A stretch of DNA of 52,481 nucleotides from Paenibacillus wynnii (GCF_000757885.1 NZ_JQCR01000001.1:529812-582292), one strand, 5' to 3'; counted from the stretch's first letter, positions 8,287 through 17,821 are shown. Notes: a model not told the origin generated them from the sequence alone. Numbers and translations are program-made.

Positions 8287-8888
8287 CTATTTTTTTCTCC
8301 CCTTGCTCCTAGCCCGCTCCCGCTTCTCCTTTTCCACACGAATCGAGATCATCGCATATATCGCGGCACGTTCGCGGGCAGACAGCTTCATCAGCTCATG
8401 GGGCAGAATGTGCAGCTCGTGGAGGGCGTAGTAAGCGAGGTTCGCTTCACTGTCGCCCTCGTTGATTAGTTTTTTACTTCGTCCACCATTTCGTTCATAT
8501 CGGTTGCAAAACCGTTCAACGCTTGAACCCTTTCACCAAGCGCAGCGAACTCACCAGGGAGCAGCATTTTGCGCAACAGAGATTCAGCACCAAGCACAGC
8601 GTAGGAGCGCTGGAGCTCCGCGTTTTTCAAATCTGGATGTACTACACTTGCGGTCATCAGCTTGGCCATATAATCGTTGGGATCAATTTCCGAAGTGTAG
8701 ACGCCATTTTTACCTTTTACTTTACGCGTGGCCCCTTTACGGCACTCCTGGTTCTCATCTTCATTCATGCTGCGCAGCTTCCAAGCTACGGCATTTCCTT
8801 CCTTGTCTTTAAACCGCGGCGAGACCACAAATTCCTCGGTCGTATCACAGGCTACATTTTGCGCAAAAAACAAACTCAATTCGCTCAT
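8287..8888 (-). CDS. Tail assembly chaperone, -1 frameshift fusion (gpGT-type)
   Basis: The short chaperone frame reads GTA AAA AAC TAA. A -1 slip on A AAA AAC (8469-8475) changes this to GTA AAA AAA CTA and opens a second frame. That frame continues LINEGDSEANLAYYALHELH, includes LMKLSARERAAIYAMISIRVEKEKRERARSKG, and stops at 8287-8289, just before the tape measure gene. The extension is about 61 residues, basic at its end, with the helical pattern expected of a gpT-type segment that contacts the tape measure. The extension has no start codon with a ribosome binding site, which supports frameshifting rather than a separate gene. Confidence 0.85.
8466..8888 (-). CDS. xkdN: Tail assembly chaperone, short form (XkdN-like)
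   Basis: A 140-residue protein similar to XkdN: MSELSLFFAQNVACDTTEEFVVSPRFKDKEGN, then MNEDENQECRKGATRKVKGKNG and ASVVHPDLKNAELQRSYAVLGAESLLRKMLLPGEFAALGERVQALNGF. It corresponds to lambda gpG: the chaperone that coats the tape measure before tube polymerisation. The frame ends EVKN-stop at the slippery heptamer at 8469-8475, so a fraction of ribosomes should continue into the longer form. Confidence 0.88.
   Translation of the reverse strand: MSELSLFFAQNVACDTTEEFVVSPRFKDKEGNAVAWKLRSMNEDENQECRKGATRKVKGKNGVYTSEIDPNDYMAKLMTASVVHPDLKNAELQRSYAVLGAESLLRKMLLPGEFAALGERVQALNGFATDMNEMVDEVKN
8469..8475 (-). promoter_or_regulatory. Programmed -1 ribosomal frameshift heptamer A AAA AAC
   Basis: In the zero frame the codons are GTA AAA AAC followed immediately by the TAA stop, so the X XXY YYZ rule is met exactly. 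The stop directly after the heptamer is common in tail chaperone genes. I did not identify a clear downstream pseudoknot by eye. Confidence 0.85.
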
Positions 8889-8987
8889 TTTTCATCCTCC
8901 TATAGTTTTGTTCAGACAGAGAAGAGACCCGCAGCTAACCGCACCCGGGCCGATCTTGCTCACGTCATCTTAAAATCATGTTGCTTG

Positions 8988-9458
8988 TTACAGTGTCCTT
9001 TTGGTTGGCTCAGTGAAAGATTGCTCAATCAACACGTCCTCAAAGGTGAAGCTCACTTCTTCTTCCAGTGCATCCGATTCCGTATCCAGCGAAGCCATAA
9101 TTACACTGTCCAGATTCACGCCTTTCAGCATGATTCTTTGTGCGCCGATGCTTGAGGAAGGATCTTCATTGGTGACCACAATATCAAAATATTGGTCCAC
9201 ACCTGTATGCATATAATCCAGCATCATTTGACGGAAACGGCTGGTCATATAAAAAATCGTCATCGATCCACTACCCGACCAACCCGTAGCTTTATGCTGA
9301 ACACCGCGGCGACCGAGCGTTTTCACTTCCGCTTTTTGCTTTTCAACCGTAGCTTCCAGCGTTTTCACATAAAACATTTCTACCGTTTGAGTCCCAATGG
9401 TTGCAAAAGCACGGCCTTCCTGGCCGGAGATTGTGTCACTTGCATTCAGAAACGCCAT
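8988..9458 (-). CDS. xkdM: Tail tube protein, XkdM family
   Basis: A 156-residue inner tube protein: MAFLNASDTISGQEGRAFATI, VEKQKAEVKTLGRRGVQHKATGWSGSGSMTIFYMTSRFRQMM, and the C-terminal ALEEEVSFTFEDVLIEQSF are all XkdM signatures. Length and place directly after the sheath gene match PBSX (XkdM about 148). It starts 1 base after the sheath stop, giving a stoichiometrically coupled pair. It builds the rigid tube that punctures the target cell when the sheath contracts. Confidence 0.93.
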   Translation of the reverse strand: MAFLNASDTISGQEGRAFATIGTQTVEMFYVKTLEATVEKQKAEVKTLGRRGVQHKATGWSGSGSMTIFYMTSRFRQMMLDYMHTGVDQYFDIVVTNEDPSSSIGAQRIMLKGVNLDSVIMASLDTESDALEEEVSFTFEDVLIEQSFTEPTKRTL

Positions 9459-9459
9459 C

Positions 9460-10782
9460 TTATACCACCTTCACTTTCATATATACTTTTTCTACGGAAT
9501 CTACCGGTTTCACAGCCACATCCAGGACAATACTGTCACTGTCTGTTCCAGCTACAACAACAATGTCGCTTTGTGCATTGAAATCCTCAATCGCTCCCAG
9601 GTTCTGCAGATCATTCAGATAAGTCACACATTGCGACCAGAACATCCCTCGACCATCCGCATTGTTGGCAACCTTACCTACATAATAGCTCTCAAAAATC
9701 CGCTTAAGATCATTGGCCACACCATCCAGCACACGCAGCACACGGTTTTTAGCAAAAGCCCGTCCCTTTTCCGGGGAGAAATTCGTAAACGTATTAATAT
9801 CCTGCTCTACCACGGCCTTTCCGGCACTATAAGTAAAGAGGAGTTCACCATTCAAAAGAGCAGCCGTTGTTTCGGTATGACTAAAGCGGACGTCGGCATC
9901 AATAGAATCGTCATAACCTTGATAAGTCAGCGACTCGTTCACTGCAGCTGCAGCCGTTGCACCGGCAACCCAAGCCACTGCATTATTTTTATCAATAATA
10001 GTGCCATCACTCAGGACCACGCCGTTCTTCACGCTGATTACACCTTCATGATCCGCCGTAGCATAATCCGCCAATACCGCTTGAACCTTCCTTCCTTCCG
10101 TATCACGAAGACGCTTCACAAAAGACGTATAGAGCGCCTTAAGCGAATTATCTTGCGACACCAACCCCACAGTCTGGAAGTCCTGAACCTCAAGTGCATT
10201 AAGAAATTGGCTATGCTCCAAATTAGTTACTGTACCGTTAGCCCCACCTGTGAGTGGCATGCCGGCTGTGACCTGTAATCCTTCGCTACCGTTTGCCAGG
10301 AACTGAATGTATTGGTTAGGTAATAACCCTGCAGCAGTAGCTACCGTTTGTTTGTCTGCCTCAACGCCCTCAAGCAATGTTTTTACATCGAACTTCGTGT
10401 TATCCTCAATATTTTTCTCAATGACGATAGAGATATCATTCCCGCGTACTCCACCGTATTGAGCCGTGACTTGCAGGCCGTTATTCGTTACAGCTGCTTT
10501 TACACCGTTATTCAAGCGATATAGTAAAAGTGTACCTGCCCGTTTCAGCGCTTCCCGCACCGGCAACAACACACTGTGTGTCAGCTCGTAACCAAGCAGC
10601 TTGTACACATCATCCTGCGGGGTAAGGCTTATAATAGAGCCCGGCTGCCCCCAAGGGAGCGCCAAAGCGAGAGCGGTGGTTCCTCGATCACCCATTTTAC
10701 CCACCACATTTTTACTTGATGCAATATTTACGTATACGCCGGGACGTACCTTGTTTTGCGTTGTCCATGTTCCTCCAGCCAT
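9460..10782 (-). CDS. xkdK: Contractile tail sheath protein, XkdK family
   Basis: A 440-residue sheath protein. N-terminal MAGGTWTTQNKVRPGVYVNIASS and GDRGTTALALALPWGQPGSIISLTPQD are classic XkdK signatures. The C-terminal part contains NTFTNFSPEKGRAFAKNRVLRVLDGVANDLKRIFESYYVGKVANNADGR, the conserved sheath domain that locks subunits together. Presence of this gene shows that the particle is of the contractile (myovirus/R-type) kind. Its ATG overlaps the stop of the preceding small gene (TAATG). Confidence 0.95.
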   Translation of the reverse strand: MAGGTWTTQNKVRPGVYVNIASSKNVVGKMGDRGTTALALALPWGQPGSIISLTPQDDVYKLLGYELTHSVLLPVREALKRAGTLLLYRLNNGVKAAVTNNGLQVTAQYGGVRGNDISIVIEKNIEDNTKFDVKTLLEGVEADKQTVATAAGLLPNQYIQFLANGSEGLQVTAGMPLTGGANGTVTNLEHSQFLNALEVQDFQTVGLVSQDNSLKALYTSFVKRLRDTEGRKVQAVLADYATADHEGVISVKNGVVLSDGTIIDKNNAVAWVAGATAAAAVNESLTYQGYDDSIDADVRFSHTETTAALLNGELLFTYSAGKAVVEQDINTFTNFSPEKGRAFAKNRVLRVLDGVANDLKRIFESYYVGKVANNADGRGMFWSQCVTYLNDLQNLGAIEDFNAQSDIVVVAGTDSDSIVLDVAVKPVDSVEKVYMKVKVV

Positions 10783-10958
10783 TAGTTAGCCTCCTTATTT
10801 AGAAAAAACTCCATTAATTGTTTAGCGTTCTCCAGGGTATAACTCTTGTTCTCTTCCAAAATAACATCCAATACATCCTTAGCCTGCGGAGAAAAGAGTG
10901 TGGATTGCATAATCTGCACCTTCCCGAAGCTGCTTGCCTGTTGATCCGTTGTCTTCAT
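10782..10958 (-). CDS. Small tail-operon protein (58 aa), function unknown
   Basis: A 58-residue protein (starts MKTTDQQASSFGKVQIM, contains FSPQAKDVLDVILEENKSYTLENAKQLM, ends LNKEAN). It overlaps the tail terminator gene by 4 bases (ATGA) and the sheath start by one base (TAATG), so it is embedded in the operon and translationally coupled on both sides. It occupies the xkdJ-type slot before the sheath gene. It looks alpha-helical and acidic/basic mixed, with no recognised motif. Confidence 0.75.
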   Translation of the reverse strand: MKTTDQQASSFGKVQIMQSTLFSPQAKDVLDVILEENKSYTLENAKQLMEFFLNKEAN

Positions 10959-11368
10959 TTCAGCCTTTCTCCTCCCATCACATGACCCATCATCACTGCC
11001 TCCGGCTGTTCTCTTTGCAGGTGTAACATGTACTCTACCGTAAAGAGAGGATCGTTCCCCTCCTCGTCAGCCGTCCAAATCTGCCTATACCCACGAAAAG
11101 AGTAGCCGTCTACCACAATTCGCTCAAGAGCTTCCTGTAACTGATCTACCATTTCTTCGGCCTCCTGAGGATTGCCCCCCTTATAACGGATACCAAAACG
11201 GTAGATTGCTATGGTTCTGCCCTCCCGCTGCCGATCATAGGCAGCCGAGATCAATCTCGGTTGAAAAAAAGCTCCCTGGGGTGTTCCCCCGTCTACAACT
11301 ACAGGCACATTCGGAAAGTATTGTACCAGCGCGGCGGTGATGCCCATCCGCAATTGCTGTACCGGCAT
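10955..11368 (-). CDS. Tail terminator-like protein (DUF6838-type)
   Basis: A 137-residue protein: MPVQQLRMGITAALVQYFPNVPVVVDGGTPQGAFFQPRLISAA, RYKGGNPQEAEEMVDQLQEALERI and DEEGNDPLFTVEYMLHLQRE fit the small family encoded just before phage sheath genes. These proteins are thought to cap the tail and stop sheath/tube growth. In a complete phage this gene follows head-completion genes. Here it is the first substantial gene of the operon, and nothing head-related lies between it and the regulator at 11.8 kb. RBS AAGGAC lies before the ATG. Confidence 0.78.
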   Translation of the reverse strand: MPVQQLRMGITAALVQYFPNVPVVVDGGTPQGAFFQPRLISAAYDRQREGRTIAIYRFGIRYKGGNPQEAEEMVDQLQEALERIVVDGYSFRGYRQIWTADEEGNDPLFTVEYMLHLQREQPEAVMMGHVMGGERLK

Positions 11369-11381
11369 TGTTACGTCCTTT

Positions 11382-11450
11382 CTAGACCGTTCTGCGGCCC
11401 ATCCTTGATGGTGTTAAATATAAACCTGCTGAATCATCAATACTGTTCAT
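11382..11450 (-). CDS. Possible 22-aa leader ORF of the tail operon
   Basis: Minus-strand ATG at 11450 immediately after AGGAGGGG opens a 22-codon frame (MNSIDDSAGLYLTPSRMGRR...) that stops 13 bases before the tail terminator gene. The Shine-Dalgarno is strong but very close to the ATG, so this may be only a leader. No known family. Confidence 0.3.
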   Translation of the reverse strand: MNSIDDSAGLYLTPSRMGRRTV

Positions 11451-11479
11451 CCCCTCCTAGATGCTGATAAGACAACACC

Positions 11480-11642
11480 CGTCTCCCTTTATGGCAAATG
11501 CGGGAAGTAACACTGCATCGCATGGTTAGTTCCCTTTTTTTGTCGGAACCCTTATGAGGCATTCATGCCTCTCGATGTTCTTCCGCCTCATTTGCCATGT
11601 TATAATCTTATCCCTTTTACTTCCGCATGGAGACGGTTTACC
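11480..11642 (-). promoter_or_regulatory. Late-promoter region of the tail operon with repeated motifs
   Basis: This stretch has no convincing gene. Plus-strand ATGGCAAATGCGGGAAGTAA at 11491-11510 reappears inverted in two pieces: CATTTGCCAT at 11589-11598, and TTACTTCCGCATGG at 11617-11630. On the minus strand GATTATAAC (around 11600-11607) resembles a -10 element, but no good -35 is visible. This is what an activator-dependent late promoter looks like, and the gene for an ArpU-type activator lies just upstream. The repeated GCGGAAGTAA/ATGGCAAATG units are candidate activator sites. Confidence 0.45.
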
Positions 11643-11728
11643 GGCGATCTAAAGACGAGCTTTTGGATATCCTAAGGAGGAGTAAGGGTTGGGTTAAGGA
11701 GGTTCTAGAGGGGTTCCTCGGCGGATAA
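11627..11728 (+). CDS. Possible 33-aa ORF in the regulatory gap
   Basis: Plus-strand ATG at 11627 opens a 33-codon frame (METVYRRSKDELLDILRR ... VLEGFLGG) with an amphipathic, charged helix pattern. A TATAAT lies at 11601-11606 on the same strand. There is no Shine-Dalgarno before the ATG, so it could be chance or a leaderless/small regulatory peptide. Function unknown. Confidence 0.25.
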   Translation: METVYRRSKDELLDILRRSKGWVKEVLEGFLGG

Positions 11729-11738
11729 TTTTCCTTAC

Positions 11739-11756
11739 ATATGGAAGGTTCCATAT
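11739..11756. promoter_or_regulatory. Palindrome ATATGGAAGGTTCCATAT, candidate operator
   Basis: Eight-base perfect arms (ATATGGAA / TTCCATAT) around GG. It lies between the terminator of the activator gene and the tail-operon promoter region. Symmetry and place suggest a binding site for a dimeric regulator; which one is unknown. Confidence 0.4.
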
Positions 11757-11759
11757 ATT

Positions 11760-11800
11760 AAAAGGGCTGCACCCCCTCATAAGGAGATACAGCCCTTTTT
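11760..11800 (-). terminator. Rho-independent terminator after the ArpU-like gene
   Basis: Stem AAAAGGGCTG / CAGCCCTTTT (11760-11769 with 11790-11799) with A/T tracts on both sides, so it may work in both directions. It separates the regulator gene from the tail operon, which therefore needs its own promoter. Confidence 0.8.
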
Positions 11801-11818
11801 CTGATAAATGGTTAATTC

Positions 11819-12319
11819 TTAGAAAGCACTTCCTATCTCTTGCTGATGTGTACTTGTACTAGTTTTGAGTAATGAGGAGATGGACAGCAGATTTAAATCC
11901 ATAAATGCCAAAGCCATTTTGTAAAAAGCACGTGAACGAATCTTAACGTACGTATCCTTGCTTACTGGAGGATCAAACACATGATTGTAGATGGTGTAAT
12001 CGTACATTTCATCTCTTCTTAGGTATCGTTCACGAATTAACTGCTGTTCTCTAGTATCCAGTCGCTCCACCACTGAATCTATATAAGTGCAGTAAGCGAT
12101 CCTGGCTGCAGGTACGTCAACATTATGAGTAGCTATAGAGGCTGTCTGATCAGTAATCTTATTCGTAGGTCCATGGAATCTTTCTATATAAGAATAGGTA
12201 GTACCGGCCTCTTTGGCCTCAAAGGTAACCGTCTTAAATATACGATACTTCTCCAGCATTCCCTCAATAGCGACTTGTGTACGGCGACGATCTAACTCAG
12301 GTAAAACAGATATATTCAT
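11819..12319 (-). CDS. ArpU/RinA-type late transcription regulator
   Basis: A 166-residue protein resembling ArpU-family phage regulators, small proteins with a sigma-region-4-like helix-turn-helix that switch on late genes in Gram-positive phages. Key segment: VVERLDTREQQLIRERYLRRDEMYDYTIYNHVFDPPVSKDTYVKIRSRAFYKMALAFMD (about 85-145), matching the L..LI..RY....D..I...L..S..TYxRxR..A pattern. N-terminal residues 1-75 are family-like but less distinctive. It is transcribed toward the tail operon and ends in its own terminator. It is divergent from the repressor gene, so the 12.32-12.61 kb gap is the control region. Likely the activator of the tail operon (inference). Confidence 0.72.
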   Translation of the reverse strand: MNISVLPELDRRRTQVAIEGMLEKYRIFKTVTFEAKEAGTTYSYIERFHGPTNKITDQTASIATHNVDVPAARIAYCTYIDSVVERLDTREQQLIRERYLRRDEMYDYTIYNHVFDPPVSKDTYVKIRSRAFYKMALAFMDLNLLSISSLLKTSTSTHQQEIGSAF

Positions 12320-12512
12320 AGATGTAACACTCCTTCATGGATTGAAATGATGTGAGATTATTTATGCAGATAAATACGGCGAGATATGTTAAGATTCCCT
12401 TGTTCGTATTCTGTTCCCCTTTTTATAACAATATACCACTTTTTTCCGTATTGCGTAAAATCCCATTTTCATCTGTTTTGGGTGATTAACAGCTGTAATT
12501 CCCAAGATATCT

Positions 12513-12571
12513 TGCCTTTTGGCATAAATGTTCACTTTTATGTTTACCTCTTGGCAATAATGGCTTATATT
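12513..12571 (+). promoter_or_regulatory. Repressor promoter with direct-repeat operators
   Basis: TTTACC (12543-12548), 17-base spacer, TATATT (12566-12571) precede the repressor gene by 40 bases. Inside the spacer is TTGGCAATAATGG. A related TTGGCATAAATG lies about 30 bases upstream, within the inverted repeat TGCC-TTTT-GGCA (12513-12524). These are good candidates for autoregulatory operators of the XRE protein. Confidence 0.5.
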
Positions 12572-12610
12572 AATCCTAAGAGGCAGACAGTGAATAAGGA
12601 GTGTTGAGAG

Positions 12611-13054
12611 ATGGAAGAGTCATTTGGTAGATATCTGAAACAACTTCGTGAAGAAAAGGGTCTGACGATCAACCAACTGGCAGCAGCGGCCGGTATAAGC
12701 GGATCACAAATTTCACGTATTGAGAATGGACTTAGGGGAATACCGAAACCCTCTACACTACGTAAAATTTCTGAGGCGACAAAGGTTCCCTATGAGTTAT
12801 TAATGGATCAAGCCGGTTACTTGCAGGAGGCTGAACTGGCTTCTGTTGAAGTAGTTCCAGAATGGGCTACGAGTAAAGACAAGCGTGATTTCCGGAAAAT
12901 GTTGGAGGATGACGGAGAATTAATGTTTGATGGTATTCCTTTAAATAAGGAGGACAGGCAGCGGATTAAGGATGTACTGACCGGCTTATTCTGGGAAGCT
13001 AAGCAAATGAACAAAAGAAATAAGCCTATTCATAGACCCCATTCAGAAGAATAG
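12611..13054 (+). CDS. XRE-family (cI-like) repressor of the tail locus
   Basis: A 147-residue protein with an N-terminal XRE helix-turn-helix (about 7-62; GLTINQLAAAAGISGSQISRIENG) and an alpha-helical C-terminal half (LDDDGELMFDGIPLNKEDRQRIKDVLTGLFWEAK-like region, about 95-130) as in phage and ICE repressors of the ImmR/SinR type. RBS AAGGAGTG before the ATG. The peptidase gene starts just downstream. By analogy with ICEBs1 ImmR/ImmA, the repressor is probably destroyed by the peptidase upon induction. It is divergent from the ArpU-like activator gene, which is its likely target. Confidence 0.85.
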   Translation: MEESFGRYLKQLREEKGLTINQLAAAAGISGSQISRIENGLRGIPKPSTLRKISEATKVPYELLMDQAGYLQEAELASVEVVPEWATSKDKRDFRKMLEDDGELMFDGIPLNKEDRQRIKDVLTGLFWEAKQMNKRNKPIHRPHSEE

Positions 13055-13096
13055 AGCATGCCCACCAATACTTTAAAGATGCTGCAGGTGAAAAAG

Positions 13097-13501
13097 ATGG
13101 ATGAATTAATCGATAAACTGATAAAAAAATATAAAACCAATTGCCCTTTTGAGCTTTCCAGAGCACTCGGCATTCATATTCGGTTTATGAATTTGGGGGA
13201 GGATACCAAGGGGTTATATTATCGTAAGTTAAGAAGAAGGTTTATTGTCATTCATAATGAGCTGCCTATCGAGTGGCAGCGCTTTGTTTGCGCACATGAA
13301 TTGGGGCACGATCGTTTACATAAGGGCATTAATCGTTTTTTTCTAGAGGAGAGTTCTTACTTTTGTCCTGGCAAATTGGAACGGCAAGCCAATTCCTTTG
13401 CAGTAAAGCTGCTATTAGCCAATTCCTCTCCAGAACAAGGAGAATCTTTAGAGATCTATTATTCGCGGATAGGTATACCACATGAGATTCAATTTATGTA
13501 A
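13097..13501 (+). CDS. ImmA/IrrE-type metallopeptidase (anti-repressor)
   Basis: A protein of the ImmA/IrrE (PF06114-type) family: RFVCAHELGHDRLHKG carries the zinc-binding HExxH motif, and KLERQANSFAVKLLLA matches the second conserved segment. I start it at ATG 13097 (MDELIDKLIKKY), preceded by AGGTG. The frame is open from 13058, but the site there has no ribosome binding site. Family members cleave a cognate XRE repressor to induce an element, and the partner is the gene just upstream. About 134 residues, typical of the short ImmA class. Confidence 0.85.
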   Translation: MDELIDKLIKKYKTNCPFELSRALGIHIRFMNLGEDTKGLYYRKLRRRFIVIHNELPIEWQRFVCAHELGHDRLHKGINRFFLEESSYFCPGKLERQANSFAVKLLLANSSPEQGESLEIYYSRIGIPHEIQFM

Positions 13502-13556
13502 CAGTTAATACTGAAACTAAATTAATAGAGAGACTAAGTCTAGCAATTACATAAAC

Positions 13557-13584
13557 AAAAAACTCTTACCGAAGTAAGAGTTTA
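13557..13584 (-). terminator. Terminator of the rRNA/tRNA operon
   Basis: Perfect 10-bp stem AAACTCTTAC-cgaa-GTAAGAGTTT at 13560-13583. On the minus strand it is followed by a T run, right after the last tRNA. It also faces the end of the peptidase gene. Confidence 0.85.
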
Positions 13585-13607
13585 GTGACAACTATATAGT
13601 TGTAGTA

Positions 13608-13681
13608 TCGGGACGACACGATTTGAACATGCGACCCCCTGGTCCCAAACCAGGTGCTCTACCAAGCTGAGCTACGTCCCG
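13608..13681 (-). tRNA. tRNA-Pro (UGG), copy 2
   Basis: Cloverleaf with CGGGACG acceptor, anticodon loop TTTGGGA (anticodon TGG), T-loop GTTCAAATC. No encoded CCA. Identical in sequence to the copy at 13784-13857; last gene of the cluster. Confidence 0.93.
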
Positions 13682-13700
13682 TAATAAAATGAAAAGTTGG

Positions 13701-13771
13701 AGCGGGTGATGGGAATCGAACCCACGCTATTAGCTTGGAAGGCTAAAGTTCTACCATTGAACTACACCCGC
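13701..13771 (-). tRNA. tRNA-Gly (UCC)
   Basis: Acceptor GCGGGTG, anticodon TCC in the loop between TTAGC and GCTAA, T-arm GGGTTCGATTCCC, encoded CCA at 13698-13700. Lies between two identical tRNA-Pro genes. Confidence 0.95.
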
Positions 13772-13783
13772 ATAAATGTAAAA

Positions 13784-13857
13784 TCGGGACGACACGATTT
13801 GAACATGCGACCCCCTGGTCCCAAACCAGGTGCTCTACCAAGCTGAGCTACGTCCCG
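13784..13857 (-). tRNA. tRNA-Pro (UGG), copy 1
   Basis: Same sequence as the copy at 13608-13681: anticodon TGG, no encoded CCA. Confidence 0.93.
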
Positions 13858-13887
13858 ACAGTATTAATGGGATAAGAATATAAATGG

Positions 13888-13961
13888 CGCGCCCTGAGAG
13901 ATTCGAACTCCCGGCCTTTTGATTCGTAGTCAAACGCTCTATCCAGCTGAGCTAAGGGCGC
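13888..13961 (-). tRNA. tRNA-Arg (ACG)
   Basis: Acceptor GCGCCCT/AGGGCGC, anticodon loop CTACGAA (ACG, read as ICG after editing), encoded CCA at 13885-13887. Confidence 0.94.
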
Positions 13962-13972
13962 AAAAATAATGG

Positions 13973-14044
13973 AGCGGACGACGGGAATCGAACCCGCGAC
14001 CCTCGCCTTGGCAAGGCGATGCTCTACCGCTGAGCCACGTCCGC
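13973..14044 (-). tRNA. tRNA-Gly (GCC)
   Basis: Acceptor GCGGACG, anticodon GCC flanked by CGCCTT and AAGGCG, T-arm GGGTTCGATTCCC, encoded CCA at 13970-13972. Confidence 0.94.
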
Positions 14045-14055
14045 AAATCATATGG

Positions 14056-14137
14056 TGCGCGTAGAGGGACTTGAACCCCCACGTCGTGAAACGCCAGATC
14101 CTAAGTCTGGTGCGTCTGCCAATTCCGCCATACGCGC
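14056..14137 (-). tRNA. tRNA-Leu (UAG)
   Basis: 82 bases with a long variable arm (class II), anticodon loop CTTAGGA (TAG), acceptor GCGCGTA, encoded CCA at 14053-14055. Confidence 0.94.
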
Positions 14138-14153
14138 ATGATAATAATAAAAG

Positions 14154-14226
14154 TGAGCCATGAAGGATTCGAACCTTCGACACCCTGATTAAAAGTCAGG
14201 TGCTCTACCAACTGAGCTAATGGCTC
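14154..14226 (-). tRNA. tRNA-Lys (UUU)
   Basis: Acceptor GAGCCAT/ATGGCTC, anticodon TTT within CTTTTAA, T-arm AGGTTCGAATCCT. No encoded CCA. Confidence 0.94.
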
Positions 14227-14234
14227 GCATCTGG

Positions 14235-14306
14235 CTGGGGATATAGGATTTGAACCTATGAATGACGGAGTCAAAGTCCGTTGCCTTACCACTTGGCTAA
14301 TCCCCA
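14235..14306 (-). tRNA. tRNA-Gln (UUG)
   Basis: Acceptor TGGGGAT, anticodon TTG (loop CTTTGAC), T-loop GTTCAAATC, encoded CCA at 14232-14234. Confidence 0.94.
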
Positions 14307-14360
14307 TTGATGATACCTATATATTCTCCATAATCCTCATAGATATGTGAGCGATTATGG

Positions 14361-14433
14361 TGGAGGCTGAGGGGATCGAACCCCCGACCCTCTGCTTGTA
14401 AGGCAGATGCTCTCCCAGCTGAGCTAAGCCTCC
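14361..14433 (-). tRNA. tRNA-Val (UAC)
   Basis: Acceptor GGAGGCT/AGCCTCC, anticodon loop CTTACAA (TAC), encoded CCA at 14358-14360. Confidence 0.94.
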
Positions 14434-14476
14434 ATATGTATGGTGACCCTCAAGGGGTAATGATAGGAAAATTTGG

Positions 14477-14548
14477 TGACCCGTATGGGATTCGAACCCA
14501 TGTTACCTCCGTGAAAGGGAGGTGTCTTAACCCCTTGACCAACGGGCC
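14477..14548 (-). tRNA. tRNA-Glu (UUC)
   Basis: Acceptor GGCCCGT with one G-U pair, anticodon loop CTTTCAC (TTC), encoded CCA at 14474-14476. Confidence 0.94.
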
Positions 14549-14563
14549 GCTAAAAATCTGTGG

Positions 14564-14636
14564 AGCTCTCAACCGGATTCGAACCGGTGACCTCATCCTT
14601 ACCATGGATGCACTCTACCTACTGAGCTATGAGAGC
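14564..14636 (-). tRNA. tRNA-Thr (GGU)
   Basis: Acceptor GCTCTCA, anticodon loop ATGGTAA (GGT), T-arm CCGGTTCGAATCCGG, encoded CCA at 14561-14563. Confidence 0.94.
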
Positions 14637-14640
14637 ATGG

Positions 14641-14713
14641 CTCCCCGAACAGGGCTCGAACCTGTGACAACTCGATTAACAGTCGAGTGCTCTACCAACT
14701 GAGCTATCAGGGA
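14641..14713 (-). tRNA. tRNA-Asn (GUU)
   Basis: Acceptor TCCCTGA/TCGGGGA, anticodon loop CTGTTAA (GTT), encoded CCA at 14638-14640. First tRNA after the distal 5S gene. Confidence 0.94.
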
Positions 14714-14719
14714 ATATCC

Positions 14720-14837
14720 GCTTGGCAACGTCCTACTCTCCCAGGACCCTTCGGTCCAAGTACCATCGGCGCTGGAGGTCTTAACGGTCGTGTTCGGGAT
14801 GGGTACGCGTGGAACCCCTCCGCTATCGCCACCAAAC
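14720..14837 (-). rRNA. rrf: 5S rRNA (distal copy, after 23S)
   Basis: Starts TTTGGTGGCGATAGCG and ends near GTTGCCAAG, the usual 5S of Bacillota (about 117 bases). It differs from the second copy at 18341-18458 by only a few bases (GCGTGG versus GTGTGG side, and the 3' ACGTTGCC versus ACGCCGCC). Confidence 0.95.
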
Positions 14838-14892
14838 GGCAGGCTTAATCGCCTGAAAACTGAATCCGAAACAAATCTGCGTTTAGATATTT

Positions 14893-17821
<2,929 letters not shown>

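Noticed and set aside
8462..9155. Long plus-strand frames opposite the tail chaperone and tube genes
   Set aside because: Antisense shadows of well-identified tail genes; no ribosome binding sites and no sensible protein.
9397..10278. 293-codon plus-strand frame opposite the sheath gene
   Set aside because: Antisense to a highly conserved sheath gene; codon pattern is that of the complementary strand.
12386..12607. 73-codon plus-strand frame before the tailocin repressor
   Set aside because: It lies in the promoter/operator gap, has no ribosome binding site, and has no coding character.
13848..14702. Open frames with repeated VRSPVGPRGLT-like text across the tRNA cluster (such as 13848-14183 and 14436-14702)
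   Set aside because: They are translations of tRNA genes; the apparent repeats come from T-arm sequences.
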